DNA from: Theocolax elegans
Lineage: Eukaryota > Arthropoda > Insecta > Hymenoptera > Cerocephalidae
Reading direction: 5' to 3'
Assembly: GCA_026168455.1 (NCBI GenBank)
Contig: CM047425.1
Span: 3,260,001 to 3,324,000, forward strand
DNA length: 64,000 bases
Position numbers and translations under genes: made by a program. The notes under the pieces were generated by a model that saw only the letters and a program-made list of their open reading frames with translations, was not told where the DNA came from and did not search any database. Shown in pieces: positions 1 to 15,217 of this stretch; position 1 is the first letter of the stretch, and each line of letters opens with the position of its first letter.

Positions 1-3000
1 AAAGGATGTTCCTTGAATTCCAGGTTTCTCGTTTGTTACAACGAACTTTTAATTTACGATCGATAAATTGAGTTTTAAAGTAATGGAAAAAGAAATAGAT
101 GTACAATTCGCGTTTTTTCCTTATCGTTGGATTAATTGAATGTTGTAAAGAACTTGTTTAATTCTCGTACAAAATGTTTCTGTTTTTTTAAATTATTCTA
201 GTGTTATTTGAGATGCTTGTTTATATCGAATTAATTTTTAACGATTCGGATAGAAGTATTGTGAATATTTGTGGACTTTTTAAGCATAATATTTGGGTTG
301 AAAATGGTGAAAGTGATTGGGTCTAACATTTTTCTTATTTTAATATATTTTTTATCTATAATTTTGGTAAAATGTGATTCTTATCGAATATTTAACTTTA
401 TGATGAAGAAATTCTTGTCAAGGATTTTGAACGTAATTTTGTCAAGAACTGTTTAAAACTAAATATAAAAAACCTGAGTAAAAATTTTAGCAGTAGTTGA
501 TTCGACCTTTTTTTTAATTAAATTTGACATTATTGGTGAAAAATTGGTCAAAAATAGATAGAATTACTATTATATAACTATTATACGGGTAGAAAAGTGT
601 TTGATTAAAAATGACTGTATACTCTTTAGCAAAATAAACAGTAAGAATAAGAATTCATGTCGTTAGTTTGATTTTATCATTCGGTGATTTTTTAATATTG
701 ATTGTTGAAAGTATATCGATCTCCCGAGTCAAACTATAACACATTCTTTTCATTTTGAAACGTTTCAGTTGGTCGATGCCACCCTCTGCAGACTATGTAA
801 AAGATTTTATTTATAATTAAAACTATACAACTTGGATAAAATTGAAAAATATATAAGACAAAAGGAAATTATAATATACCTTCCAATATAAACACCGTAA
901 TTTGTACATAAATATTTGAAAAATATTAGAAAAATTTCCAAAAATCGCATGCTAATTTTTTTTTATCATTTATCTCAAAATTTGTCTATAATACACGTCT
1001 CGTCAAACTACTCAATCAATATAATAATATTTTAATTCCAACGTTTACCTACGTGAGTAATAATTTCCATAAAAATTCTTTACATTTTCGCAAAAATCTC
1101 TCCTTTCGAAAAAACTAATATAACTAAATTGTTCCTTACATAATATACGCAAAATTAGCAAGTATATAATCGCGCTATTGAATTAACAGGATAAACGAGA
1201 GCGCACCGCGTATATTCGCGTGATACTGTATGCGCACTAAAATCCGAGTGAACCACACACACCCACACACGAGTAATCGGCGGGTTTTATTAACTCGGTT
1301 TTCAACGCTATCATAATAATGTTGGCCGCTCGGTGTAAAGTCCCACACATTTGGATATATGACCGATTTTACCTTCACCGATCGCTTAATCGTTCAACCC
1401 CTATACGGTATAGGATATATTGTCTGTTTTGGTCGATATTTATATATATACACACGGAAAATATAGGCCAATTAAAATCGCGTAATGCAAATTGACCAGA
1501 TTATTCGTTTCATTATTTCGTATATATACGATTAAATTACATCTCGATTGGATTAATAAAATAATGCCCGGTTTATATACACGTCGATTCATAATTTAAT
1601 GTACCCCGCACACACCGGTGCTTATAAGCGATGTGTATGAAATTATACGAACGATATAAATATTTCATTCCGGGGAAATGGTTCGTTAAGTGAATTATCG
1701 CTGGAGAGCCAGAGTGAGAGAAAGAGAGAGAGAGAGCGGGATGGAAAAATTGCTTTGATTGACCCATATTTTTAGATACAATTCAATTCGTATATTGTTA
1801 TCGTGACCTTCGGTTCTATACGTTATCTCTAATGTATTTGTTAGAATTCTCGATAAGTCAATAAATATATTTTAATAAAAATTTTATTTTTTTCAAAAGC
1901 ACTTTTTTATTATGCGTCATTATAGTGACTCTACATCATAATAATATGTATATATAAAAAAATATACTTTTTATATACAATGAATGTAATAACAATAATC
2001 ATAATATTACATTTACAATTTTTACATAATCTTCAGTTTTTTATTGTATCTAAAAATCTAATTATTTTTTTGAACTCGCCGAGTAATCGTTGAGATAGTT
2101 AGGACTTGATGCCTGTTGTTGATATATTAAGTTTATTTTTTTGATCTTCATTCTGTTGACACATGTCTGATTATCAGTACACTATGTTACATTTTATGCA
2201 TTTTCGTTCGAAAACACGTGTTCGCTATTATATTGTTGCTAATATTACACGAAAAAATTTTTCGAAGGTAAAATACTGAAAAATATGCATTTGCGATAGG
2301 AAAACTACCGAGTGTATATATGTATTTTTTAATCTTATTTTTTAAAATACGCATTATTATTGCATATAACATTTTTTTTACAAGGTAGTTTTAGTAATTA
2401 CTCTTTTTTTTATAAAACGTATGTGCGGTATACAGAACTAGCTGTACTCTATTTTTGTCCTCAATATAGTCAAAATTATGTTGAAATTTTCTACCTTATA
2501 GTTGTCTTTTTTTATAGACAATAAGACAACCTATATATTAACAAACACGCGGAAGTATATATATAAGAATATAAAATAGTAAAAATTATAACAAATAAAA
2601 TAGTTTACGAAAATGTTCTACATTTGTTTTATCACACTGTTGCCGATAAACGAAATTATTATTTAATTACACTATCGGCCTCAAAAGTATTATTTTTTAC
2701 ACTTTGACGTCAAGTATGCATGTCAAATTATTTAAACATTAAATTTCAACATTGTTGCTGTACACACGCGGAACGACAATTAGTGATTTTCAATTAAATG
2801 TTTATTCTATATATTGACAAAATATATAGCGAATATATATAAATAGATAAATATAATTTTTTTTTACCGAGAATATATACGTTTGTATTTTAAATGATAA
2901 AGTTGAACTTAATTTAAATATTATGTACATAAATATAAATATGTATATGACATGTTTCTGAAATTTATATATAAATTTAATTTATAATAATATATAAAAA

Positions 3001-4610
3001 TATATAATGTTTGGTATATTTAGATATATTTTATTTATTTTGAAAATATATCGTGGCAATAAAATCACGTATATATCTATATATAAATATTTATTAAATG
3101 ATACTAAATTTAAAGTAATTTCGTATAAATATTCAATTGAAATACATGAAAACTACATTTATTTAGTAGATTCGTATATAAATATTGTCTATTATTATAA
3201 ATATAATTATACAAGTACAAATGAATTAATATTACACATGTATATATTTGTGAGTTTTTATAAATATTAAATTAAATAATATTTAAATAAACTAGTAAAT
3301 ACTTAACCAAGTATAAATTACACTATGATTCAGCTAATTCCGTTAAAAATTGTTTATACAATACATTTACTGAATAATTGTAGGAATAAAAGTTATTCAA
3401 TAATTTAAAATTTGTTCATATTTTTATTTGTAATTTTATCACCACGATTGTTTTTAAATATAGAATTCTTTTAATATATAGACCATCTTATTAATTTAAT
3501 AATACTAATGTAATATATTATTTATAATTTTTTTAATTTTTCAAGTTTTTCATCTATGTACACTACAATGTACATTGGCTCTGAAAGGTCTTAAATTTAA
3601 TTAACTAATAAAATTTACAAAAAAAAGTCGTTTCTACCATATTGTAAAAATGTATCACTGTATGAGGACATAAAATATAATCGTAAAATCGTACACACAC
3701 ACAAGAGATTATAAGTAACCCAAATATATAAATGATAAAAAAAAGATCCATTCCACGGAAGCTCATTAAACTCATCAGCTAGTCGAGAGTGGTAGGACAC
3801 AATAATAATAATGCCGACGGTATATATAGGTAGAGGAGAGAAGAGGTCTCTCGTTACTATATCACTCTCGTTAGAGTTGGCATCGTTTACGTCACTCCGA
3901 ACGACAAATGCAATTATCCTCGTAGTGAACAAGTATAGCAGTAGCACTCCGAGTGCCTACGTGTATATATATACGCGTATAACCCGTAATCATCGGCGTA
4001 AAGTGCGATTCGCTAAAACGTTCAACGATAAAACGAATCGTATCTACCCAGCAGCGAGAGAGAGAGAGAGAGAGAAGAGAAAGAATCAACCCGAGGCGTC
4101 AGGACAGTAAACGATATATCATGATAAACACCAGAAAATAGTTGCCGCGCTTGTTTACCTCTTATATATATATGTGTGTACACCGACCGACGATTGTTAA
4201 GACTCCACTGTGTCATTTATCAATTATCCTTTTTTTTTATAAAAGCGTACTTTTTTTGAGAGTATTTGCGTTCAACTTTTTTTTTGGTCGGCTTTGTGTT
4301 AATGGAGTTTTTGTAATTGAGAGGAAATTACATATTTATTTATCGCTGAATTCGTGTATTTGCTGTTAGTTTTGCAATACTAATTTGCTTAAACAATATT
4401 AATACCCGATTGGGATTATCGCTGTTTCGATTATTGAAATAAATATTGTTATTGTTAATTTATGGAAAAATTCATTTTGCGATGTATCAATCGTTTATAA
4501 TGGGGATGTCAAACTTGTTACATTATCGAATATAATCATTTACCGATTGAAATGTACTATTGTTATATACATTTATTTTACATTAACGTTTAAGTAAAAT
4601 TATGAGAATT

Positions 4611-5093
4611 TTGACCTTCGTTACGAATCAATATATGACGCCCCTTTAAAAAAAAATAATTATACTTTTTTTCATAAATCGTTAAAAAATGACCAAATAT
4701 ATATAAATAAAAATAATAATTTCGAAGGAAAAACTCGTTTTTTTTAATAGTCCAATAACCCAAAATTATAATTATAATTATCAGTTATTGGGTTATAAAA
4801 AAACTGTGTCCTTCCATCGAAATTTGTATTTTTTATTTATATATTTGGTCACTTTTTAACAATTTATGGAAAAAAAAGTAATCATTTTTTATTTAGGCGG
4901 GGGGGGGGGGAGGTATCACGAACAATTCCCAAATTTTATGGTAGTTCATGCAATAGTTTAAGAGATTTACTCTAAATAAAACATCAGTACGGATCTATTA
5001 AAATTTGTTTAAAAAATTTAACTTCATAAACTACTGCATCGATTATCTTGAAACTTTGCATAATTATAGATTGTATCGCAACGAAGGGCAATG
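4611..5093. repeat. Fold-back inverted-repeat element (MITE-like)
   Basis: The core 4639-4910 is a near-palindrome. The left arm, from the CGCCCC at 4639 through gaccaaatatata to aataaccc near 4765, is repeated in reverse complement from ttattgggtta near 4786 to the G-run at 4898. Outside it, TTGACCTTCGTTACGA at 4611 is mirrored by the complement of tcgcaacgaagggcaa ending at about 5092. The whole therefore looks like one 0.5 kb terminal-inverted-repeat element with a palindromic end. It has no coding capacity. A related sequence (tgcccttcgttacaatgaaatct...) may lie near 43030. The superfamily is unknown. Confidence 0.6.
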
Positions 5094-8000
5094 TTCTCGT
5101 GGTTTTTCTTAAGTATTAACATTTTTATAAAAAAAAATCATATTTCAGTCGGTAAATGACTTGTATGATAACATGAATATAACATACCCGTGACAAAATA
5201 AGAATGCGACCGAATAATTGTTAAGAGTTTACAATTTGAATTGATTCATTATTTATTAAACGTAGTTACTCAATGTTTTAAGAGTCACCTCGAATTATTT
5301 GTTTAGAAAAATAATGTTTAACATTACTATATCGTTAATTAAACGATTTGAATAAAACGACAAGATCACGTATAAAAAATGCGAGTATTATTAATTTTTC
5401 TTACATAACTCAACCGCGCAATGTGTTAAACACAATTTTTGTTCGTAACTAACAAAAAAAACACACACATACACACAGTATTCCAAACCTTTTACGTAAT
5501 ACACACATGAAATTGATAAGATCTACGTAAAATTGGGTGTATAAACGTCGTGACGTTAAAGTCTTCTAATTGCAAAATAGCGAACACATTGTTCTTATAT
5601 TTGCATAAATATACATATATACATATATATATAAAAATAAAAATACACGAATAAACATTGTTGAAAAATATGTCAAAGCGTTATCGATACAACGTACATA
5701 TATATATGTAACAATTGTATTTATTTTTTCACAATAATTGACCAAGATAGTTCCAGGTTTACCATTCGGAATCACACACAATTTTCGACACGCGAGGAAA
5801 TGACTAAAAGTGGCGCAACACGCGGAGAGCCTCTTTCGATGTGAATCGTTAGAGCGGAATTTTGAGAATTCTCAAACCATAATATATGTATACATAGAAG
5901 CATTGCGCTTTATCATGCCATTGCGCGCATGATATTTATTCTTCGCTCGTTTAATACATATATATACCTTTTTTTTTCTTCGTCTTCGCGTTAATTCCAT
6001 GCTCGGAGTGTATAATTTATCTTTATCAATTCGTACGATTGAATTTAATTAGTTGGTTGATATTACGCGGATTCTCTCTCTCTTTTTTCTTTCTTTTTTT
6101 ACTTTTTGGATTTCGTTGTCGATGATTAAATTTCATTCGAATGATAGTACATAAAATTAATGAAGTTTTTGTATTCTTGTATTTTTAGCTTGTAGCGTAT
6201 AGAGTACAAATTGTATGTATCGTTTTTTTTGTATTTATATTTTTTGCAGGCGTGAAGAATTTTTTAATTAAAATTATCGTGATAGTACCGAATTGATTTA
6301 AGTAGTCATATTTCAATTTTTACGTTCTTTTAAGTTATTGTTTGAAATAATTGCATATTTAGACCCAAATTGAAGATGTCTAGCATTCCAAAATCTGAAA
6401 TACGTGTTTAAAATATTTTTTAATTTAAAAGTCGGAAGTAATTTGCAAGGTAATAAGAGTTTAGGATGTATCTAAAAACTTGATTTAGAATCACTTTGAG
6501 GAAAAGCAATTTTTTATCAAAAAATAAAATATTCTGTCTACTATTCGCAAACGGTAACACTAAAAATTTTATTGAAACTTTTAATTCAAAAACTTAAAAA
6601 AAAATATTCATACACAAAGGCTTGGTATAAGGAGAAAATTTTTCAAAAAAATAATGGTCAAAGTTTGACACCTTCATAATAAATACGTAATTTCATAATT
6701 TAAAAGTTACTGTATAAATTTTAATATTTATATACTATGAATCGTAACAAAACTTGCACTGATCTGATTAAATATACATGATTATTATAACCTTACGTTA
6801 TTATAAAATACTAATTTTCGCTACATTCGTGTTAAAAATTACTATACATACCCATTTCAATAATTACTACAAAATCGTGATTCTTGATACACCATTATAT
6901 TCTCGATAAAAAAAAACTAAACGTATCGTTACACCTGTTAATGAAAAAAAAGCAATCGAATTAAATCCATAATAAATAGTAATATAAAGCCATATATTAC
7001 AAAAAAAAAGAGTAGACATTAAACTGTTAATTATCGAAATGAATATACATGTATAACGGATAGAGTATATAACAGTCATATTTGTTAGTTTAATCTAATA
7101 AACCATCGGTCGACAACACGCTGTTCACTTTTGATCAATTAAAGAGACAAAATCGCGAAACGAGGGTCGAACGAAACTATATATGTATATATAATCTATG
7201 TTATAATACACCATATATATACACGCGCTCCTCGCAATTACAATTTGCCAACCTCGTAATTAAATACACATTATCTGTATATATATACATGTATATTTGC
7301 CCTCTCGGGTTTCGCTGTTACCGCGAGGTATATATATATATAATATATATGCATTATTACCGTTCGTTATTATTAATAAAACAATCGATCAAAATCTCAC
7401 CGGTATGTATGTGTATATGTCCACCTCGTCGTATGTAAAAAGGTGTCGGTGTGCGTTATACGTGGAATAAAAGAATATGAATTATGGTATATAGTGTTAA
7501 GTAGAGATAATTGAAAAATTTTCAGTTGTAAATTAATTACATATACGTTACATATTCGCATTTTAACTCCGTTTGACGGTTCGATGACACTTTCGTCAAT
7601 ATGATGTTTATGCTGAGATTGATATTAATTATATTTTTTTTTTCGTTTTGTTTCTTTTTTTCTTTTTACGCATACATTTTTATATCGGGCGTTATTGTAG
7701 AGTGTTAATTGTAATGCGAGGTGCGTTAATTATTTTTATTATTATTAATTTAATATGTTAATTAAATATTTTAATTTTACATGCGGAAGACTATTTTGTG
7801 GTGTGATTTGTATTTAATTATTTTTTTTAATATTTGATTATTACATTTATTGTAAAGATTATTTGCTTTTCTGTAAATGTATAACGGCGGATGAACATTG
7901 ACAAACAAGAAAATAAATAAATAATAAAAATATAATCTATTCATTCACCTAGTTTTTAATTATTTTGGATACAATCAATTATATTCGAATTTATATTAAT

Positions 8001-10738
8001 TCAATTCAATTTTTATTTCTTGGATCACATACATAAATATGATGATTTTTCATAACCATAATGTTTCTAACGTCTAATAAATTACATTATTTATTTTATT
8101 TTTATTTTAAATTACTATTTAATTACGTTATTTAGATAACTTCGAGTGAAATTTTAAGAATCAAACGTAAAACGTGAACACGCATATACCCATACTCTCA
8201 ATTTTCTTTTTCGAACCTAAAATTCCTTAGTTAGTCCAGTAAAAAATCACTCATCTCTAACGAAAGTTTCGAGTGATTTTTCATTTCCAACAAACTTGCA
8301 CACACTACTTTTCTCAAAAACTCCCAATTGATTAATCCTCCAATATAAGAAACGATCCTTGATGGACAGAAGAGAAATTTTTTTTAAATAAATGTATCGA
8401 CATATATATATATCGCGTATTAAAAAAAACGATGCATTTGTAATCAGATGTGGTATATATGTCTTATACACGTTCACACACATACACATGTACATATGTG
8501 TATATATATAGAAATAGTGGATGTAATATTGTATTATTATGACAATATACCTTCTCTTTTTCCTCTCGGACAGATAACGAGTAATGTCTACCTCGGTGTG
8601 TTATCTGATGGAAACTCCGGTTCTATATACAAGCGCGGTGAACTCTCGTCGATATATATCTCGTGAAAATCATAATAATGCTTCGTTGCACGAGTATGTG
8701 CCCCTTTTTTTCTCCTTCTCCCTTCGTGAACGAGTTACGTGTAATACTTGTATGTGCAGTGTGTGCACCTACACCCGCGCGCACACACACACACACATAC
8801 ATCATATATGTACGATCTGATACTTAATCGTTTTCTAATACCTTTCGCAAGCTTCGGTTCATTTGAATAAGATGGAAAAAGGTATACGTGTTCCGTCGAT
8901 TTTTATATTTTCCTTCATTTTCGGTTTGTAAAAGGGAACGTGGTTTATACATATATATATATATTTGCGTCATTCCTCGTGTTCGTTTCCCTTTTTTAAC
9001 GCGTGTCTACGATTTTCAATGTTACGAGATTAGGTTATTTATGTTCGCGGTTCTGTACGTATAATATACCTATATGTATAGATCGAATGAGGTATATGTA
9101 ACGCAACCGAAATGTTTTCGTTCCCGATTACGAGGAGTATTATATGTGTACGTTATATATCGGATTATCGATTTAATTATGCATATGTATGTACATGTCG
9201 ACGCGAAGATGTAAGAGTTAAAAGGGATCTTTTTTGTTTTTTAGTTTTAGAATATTTGAAATTGATTTTAATCGATAATAAGTGTAATGTTCGAGTGCAG
9301 CTTTTTGTTCGATTCGATTTGGTTCTCCTTTTTTCTGATCACGTTGACGTTTCTTACAGTGCGTTATTGACAGTGTTTAATCAATTGTGACGAATGGGTT
9401 GTCAATCTGTAGATTTAATACAGATGATACAGGGATTCGATTATATATTCATTCGAATTGAATTACAAATTATTGTTTGGGTTATATTCATATTTATTCG
9501 CGTGTAAATATTTAAAATTTATATAGTTAAAATTAAATTTATAATTAAAATTTTGTACGTACATGCATAAATCTTTTTTTTTTTGGTTATTTTCTCTTTA
9601 GGAAAAAATGGATTTATTTCAGTCTAGGCACATGAAAAAGCAAAAACGTCTGCTTCCTATAGTATGAAATCTATATAGATTTTGAACCCGTGGTGATTTT
9701 CAGATAACTTATTGTGCTTGGAAACTATTATAAATTGTAATTAAATTTATCAACTTATTCTGACGGAAACACCTACGTCGGAAGATTCAATAATTTAGTA
9801 AATTCAACAAAATATTCTATTTAATTAAATAAACAATAATAATTTAACGTATGAATAAATTTATTTGATTCAAATCATTCGTGTTCACTAACACATTTTT
9901 CTTAATCAGATCAATTTTTATTTCCGTAATTTGCATAAATCTTATTTAAAAACAAACAAGTTAAGGAATATACATCTATGATTCACATATGCACATCTCT
10001 TCCAATTCATTAAATTGTTCTTTTATATCAACGTAATTTTATATACTTACTTCACATTTCTCGCCGAAAGAGAAAAAAAAAACATGAATAATGCAACAAC
10101 AATGAAAATTTCGTTTGACACAACAAAGCTGGAAACGTATAACGGCGAGTAATGTAAAAATAAAGGAAAAAAAAAAAGAAATGAGACTCACGATGAAAAT
10201 TCGTATCGCAATAAAAATGAAAATCCGCTCCATAAATCCACCCCGTTGACGGCGTAAGGGGTTACATCGAAGGCGCTTGGGTTATATAGATTCGCGGGCG
10301 AGAAAGCGCCGGGCGTCGGTAACGACGACGTTTCACCGAGCATATTATAATATAATAAGAATCGGATTAGCATTGAATGAAAATGGGCGGCGCGCTACAG
10401 GAGGCAATAAGCCAAAGCTCGACCTCCCGACGCGTACACGGTGGTCCGTATAACCAGGATAAAAAAAAAGACACGTCAAGAGAGATACTGTCCAGTGGGA
10501 GGAGGGTAATGCTCGGTGTTGTAACCGTATAGGTATACACCCACCTCTGCACACATACGACTCTTCGTGGCGCCGTTTCGCTTATCTATTCTCCTCTTCC
10601 CCCCATTTGTTGACATTTTTTCTTTCTCTCTCTCTCTCTCCTCCGTGAGTGCGAGAGCGGGGTTTCTTCCCGAGCTACTCGCGACATCTACCGTGCGAAT
10701 TCGGTACCTTCGATATTGCACAATTTTAGATAAATATA

Positions 10739-11334
10739 CGTCAAGTGGTCCGATCAAAATTTTGAAATGCACCAAATTTTAAATTCACATTGGAAATGTT
10801 TTTTAGAAAACAGAAAAAAATGATTAGGTACTGGAATTTATTTGTTCAAAAGTTATTCTAACCTCAAAACGTTAAATTTTTCAAGCTTTTTCAACACCAG
10901 ATGTGTTTATCACTATTTATCTTAAAATCTATCAACTTTTACTATATAGCATTATACGTAACATTCGTTGCTAATTATGTCTAGAATTCATCCTTCTAGG
11001 TTAAAATTTCTCATAAACTATATGTCAATATTCAACTTGCAGAAATTGTAACTTTGCTAAAATTGATTTCTTCATCCAAAAGTCTAAAAAAAACTTGAAG
11101 TAATACCTTTTAATCGGTTTGAAGCATATTAGTGGCCTCCAAGTTTGTAAAAAATGATAATTTAAAAAAAAAAGACAAAGAAATTTCAAATATTAATATG
11201 GTAATTTCTATTTAAATTATTAGAAAATTTTTGTAATTATCGTATCGAAAAATATTTTTCTGTTTTTTGAAAAACATTTCCAGTCTGTATCTAAAGTTTG
11301 GTGCATTTTAAAATTTTGATCGGATCACATGACG
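10739..11334 (+). mobile_element. Non-autonomous TIR element, copy 1
   Basis: It begins CGTCAAGTGGTCCGATCAAAA and ends with the inverted complement (ttttgatcggatcacatgacg). Terminal inverted repeats are about 70 bases and imperfect, and include AAATGCACCAAA and TGGAAATGTTTTT. It carries no transposase. The right end abuts a TA microsatellite (11345-11358), which fits insertion into TA. The interior (acatttcgttgc-like region, tttcttcatccaaaagtctaaaaa, cttgaa..aatacctttta) recurs in reverse orientation in the element at 49893-50616, showing a dispersed family. Confidence 0.75.
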
Positions 11335-14300
11335 TGGAAAGCTCCATATATATATATGTGGGATTTATTAACGGACAAGAATTTTTGTTTGGAATTTTTA
11401 TTAAGAGGAGTTTTATTTACTTAGAATTAGAATTGTATATATGATATAAGTTAAAATGAGAGTTTGGAATATTGGTTGTATTCATATGTGTCAGCTGTTT
11501 GAAATTATCATCAATATTCGTAAAGATATATCGTTACAATTTTGATTTCGCTGTCATACGGTAATTTTTTAGGTTAGTCATTCGATGACCTAGTATTTCC
11601 CATACCGCAACAGTAATTTTTATTAGAAAATTTTCTCCGAGTAATTTAGTATTCAACAAGAAAAGAAAATTTGTGAAATTTTTATAATTTAAAACGAGAA
11701 ATTGTGAGTGATTAGTAATTAATTAATTAATTTATAGACTGAATTGTATCGTTCGAAATTTTGTGTCCTAATTTTTTATGAATGTTTATAAATAATTTTT
11801 ATAGGCCAATGATCGGCGATCATACCAAATTAGAATGACAAATTTTCCATTAAATTTGTCTAATTAACAATAAAGTGTTATATTAAAATTTTATTATTAA
11901 ATTAAATCGAAATGAATTAAAATTAAAATGTTCGATAATTATACAAGGTTTCAATTTTCCGATTATACATTTTTATATAAAATGTAAAATTCAATATTGT
12001 TATGTATAGAGAAAAAAAATCACTTTTAAATATTTATCAGTCGTTCTTACATAGTAATATTCTTTCCTTTGAAATGTTGCCGTTAGATCACTAAAACGAT
12101 CTAATCGAAATATACGTGCGTGGAATGCATTTTAGATCGTATCGTCCATTTAAAATATAATGATTTATATTTCCTTATTTATTAAAAACAATTAACATAT
12201 TAATAATAATTAAAAGTATACATTACCTTTTATTTTCATTCATATTCCTTCCCAATGCGATTTACAAAATCTTTTTATACATCAAAATTACTATTATAAT
12301 TTTTCAAAGATAAAAAAAAAGTTGTTAATAATAATTAATTAATTTATTTACTTATTGTTTACGAAAAAAACTCACCGCGACGTAATATTTTATTTCGATA
12401 ATTCATATACTTTCGAAAGTATATTGAAACAATGTACTTTAAATTTCGAAAAAATATTTAAATGATATTAATTAACAATCAGCTCGACATATCGCTAAAA
12501 GAAAGAAAAATAAATACTCTAAATTGTTTAATCAATCGGTCGAATTATTTATTGTTCAACAAATTTATCGAGCCTAAGAGCGTTTATTAAGTCATTACGA
12601 TAATTATCAAATATTTACGTTCATACCTCGGACACACACATACACGTTAAGAGAATCAGATATACAAAGAAAAAGGAAAGAGAGAAGTTCTTATCGCAGG
12701 AACGCAAGCAACGATCGTGTATTTATAATATAAATACATATATATGTATATTATCATTTATTGCAAACTCTTTAAAAAAAAAGAAAAGAAGAAGAAGAAG
12801 GAGTAATAACAGTCATTTACTACGAAATCAAAGCGAATGATCAATGGTAACGATAAGTTCTTCTGTAATTAAAAGTATATAATTTCAAAGTGAAGCCTAT
12901 TTTAATTAAATTCATCAATGTAAATCATCCAATTAAGAAACTCCTTTGCCATATATATACACACACACCGAGATATATCGCTCGTATACAAAACGTATTA
13001 CGATTTTGTTAGAAAAAAAAAATATATTTATAATATCCGTCGTTAAAAAAAAATTGTTTCTTCAAAAGGGCCGGTTGTCACGTGTGCGATATTTCGGTGG
13101 GTGCAAACGAAAAGGTCAGGGAAAAAAAAATGGATCTGTATCTATCAATAATCAAATCGATATCGAGTATTTTCCTATATGTATACGACGACGTGAACGA
13201 AAAATGGACGATTTTTTAATCGATATGGAAAAAAATTTTTATAACCTATACAAGCGCACTCGTATAAGTAATATCCGCGACGTACGTTACGACAAAGGAG
13301 ATCTATAGCGTGCAAGAATGAAAAAGAGGGTATTTGCATAACGACCAGACCTATAGTACGATATATTATATATATATATCGTGTTAAGCGCGTTTCGCAC
13401 TCGTAACCCGCGACACGAGTTTCTCGTGTCTATATATATATATATATATGGATCCAATTCGTGATCCGAAGCGTGAATTAGAACCAAATAGTTTTATCGA
13501 TGCAATTTAGAAAAAAAAAATATTTTTTTTTCTTCACCTCGTTATCGGTGTTTAGATATTATATACACACTTTATTATACCAATGTGTCAAAGTGTCAGT
13601 GGGAAAACGATATAGATTTTTTTTTTTATTTTCACGATCGTCGTTGATTAATGTTCTTTTTCTTTTAACGAATCAATTTATTTCTTTAACGTTGTTATAC
13701 CTTTCTTTTTTTATAAATACATTTTTTTTTCTCCTTGTATTCGAGTCGTGTATTATATGTGCGCTTTTTATTCGGTTGAAAAAGAAGTGACTTGACATCT
13801 CTCGCGTGTAGACTAATTTGAAAATATAATGAGATGATTTTACAAAAAAAATATATATATATAAGGAATAAGTTGTAACGAGTCTCAATTATCCCTGATT
13901 GAAGGAAGAACTCGTGGTTTTTCAGATTTTTCGTATTCTCGGGATTGGTATGGAGAGAAAAAGTAGTAAATTGAAGTAACCATGAGAAACGGTTTGTGAA
14001 ATTCAAACTGATTTGTAGACGATGAGGAGATAATCGACGTACGTCTAAAATTAAAATGAACGTTAATGCTATAATTATTATTATTATAAATGTAATAGAC
14101 TGGTGTTTTGTTAAAGCGGTAGACGCGAAATGAATGATGAATAAAGTAATAAATATATCGCAAATAATAAAATGAAAAGATTGATTAAAATATTATGTAA
14201 AATTAATAGAATTATAATTACTTATTACATAAAAAAATAATAAGTATCACAAGTAATAACATTTAAATTGTTATCAGTTATAATGATACTAAATAATAAT

Positions 14301-15161
14301 GTAAATTTTTAAAAAGGATTTCAGTTGTAATAAAATCTCTGATTAGTTAAATAAGTTCAAATTTTTTACTCTTGCTATACCCGTTCACCTATAAAAAGAC
14401 ATTGATTATAAATCATACAGTAGAATAATTTTTTGTAATTTTAAAAAACGAACTATTTTGTAAAAATGTTCAAACTTTTTATGTAAAATAGCGATAATCG
14501 TTAATTTATTAAAAAAAATAAGCTTTTTAAAAGAATTTTCACTATTTTCATCATTTTTGTGTGTATGTTTTTCAAATATCTGTTTCAATCATATAGTGCC
14601 CAATAGGAAAAATTTTTATATTTTCGAAATGAAAATTTCATCCATTTACGCTTTTTATGCAGAAATGGTACACTTTTTTAAAATATGTACAACGGATACG
14701 TACGATTTAGCAAAATTTAAAAAATTCAAATAATTTGAATAACTTTTAGCGATGTAACTTGAAGTTGAACTACATACTTGACATGTTACGGGAAAAATCG
14801 ATCAACAATTGTCCGAGTTATTGCAGTGACAGACATACATAGATATTAGGTATTCGTTAAACGACTTTCAGGGCACATAATTTTTGTTCGTACATATTAA
14901 TACGTATTTTTAAGGTATTATATAAATTCTGCGATTGTAAAAATATAAAGCATTTCCGTACACGACATTCGACAATAATAAAATAACAATCCTAATAAAA
15001 ATAATAAAATATAAATAACATTTAACTATAATAAATAATTGAATCATAGGTGAATTCCAAATGTACATAAACCCATTTAAGGGGTCATTCTGGTTTATCG
15101 CTCAGAAAAAAGGCTATTTTTAAGATTTTTTTTTGGAAAATAAATGGAACATATGGGTGAG

Positions 15162-15217
15162 ACTCAAAGACTGTATTTAACAAAAGTTGTTGGGGTTGTT
15201 AAATACAGTCTTTGAGT
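15162..15217. repeat. Perfect 22-bp hairpin
   Basis: Two arms at 15162-15183 and 15196-15217 are perfect reverse complements around a 12-base loop (aagttgttgggg). The arms contain CTCAAAGACTGTATTTAACA and its complement. No flanking similarity extends the arms. It could be the remnant of a fold-back element or a structured RNA. The short length and lack of mismatches argue against a conserved microRNA precursor, and I do not recognise a known insect microRNA in it. Confidence 0.7.

Noticed and set aside
3007..3270. 87-codon AT-rich open frame on the + strand
   Set aside because: Composition is almost entirely Tyr, Ile, Lys and Asn, as expected from random AT-rich DNA.
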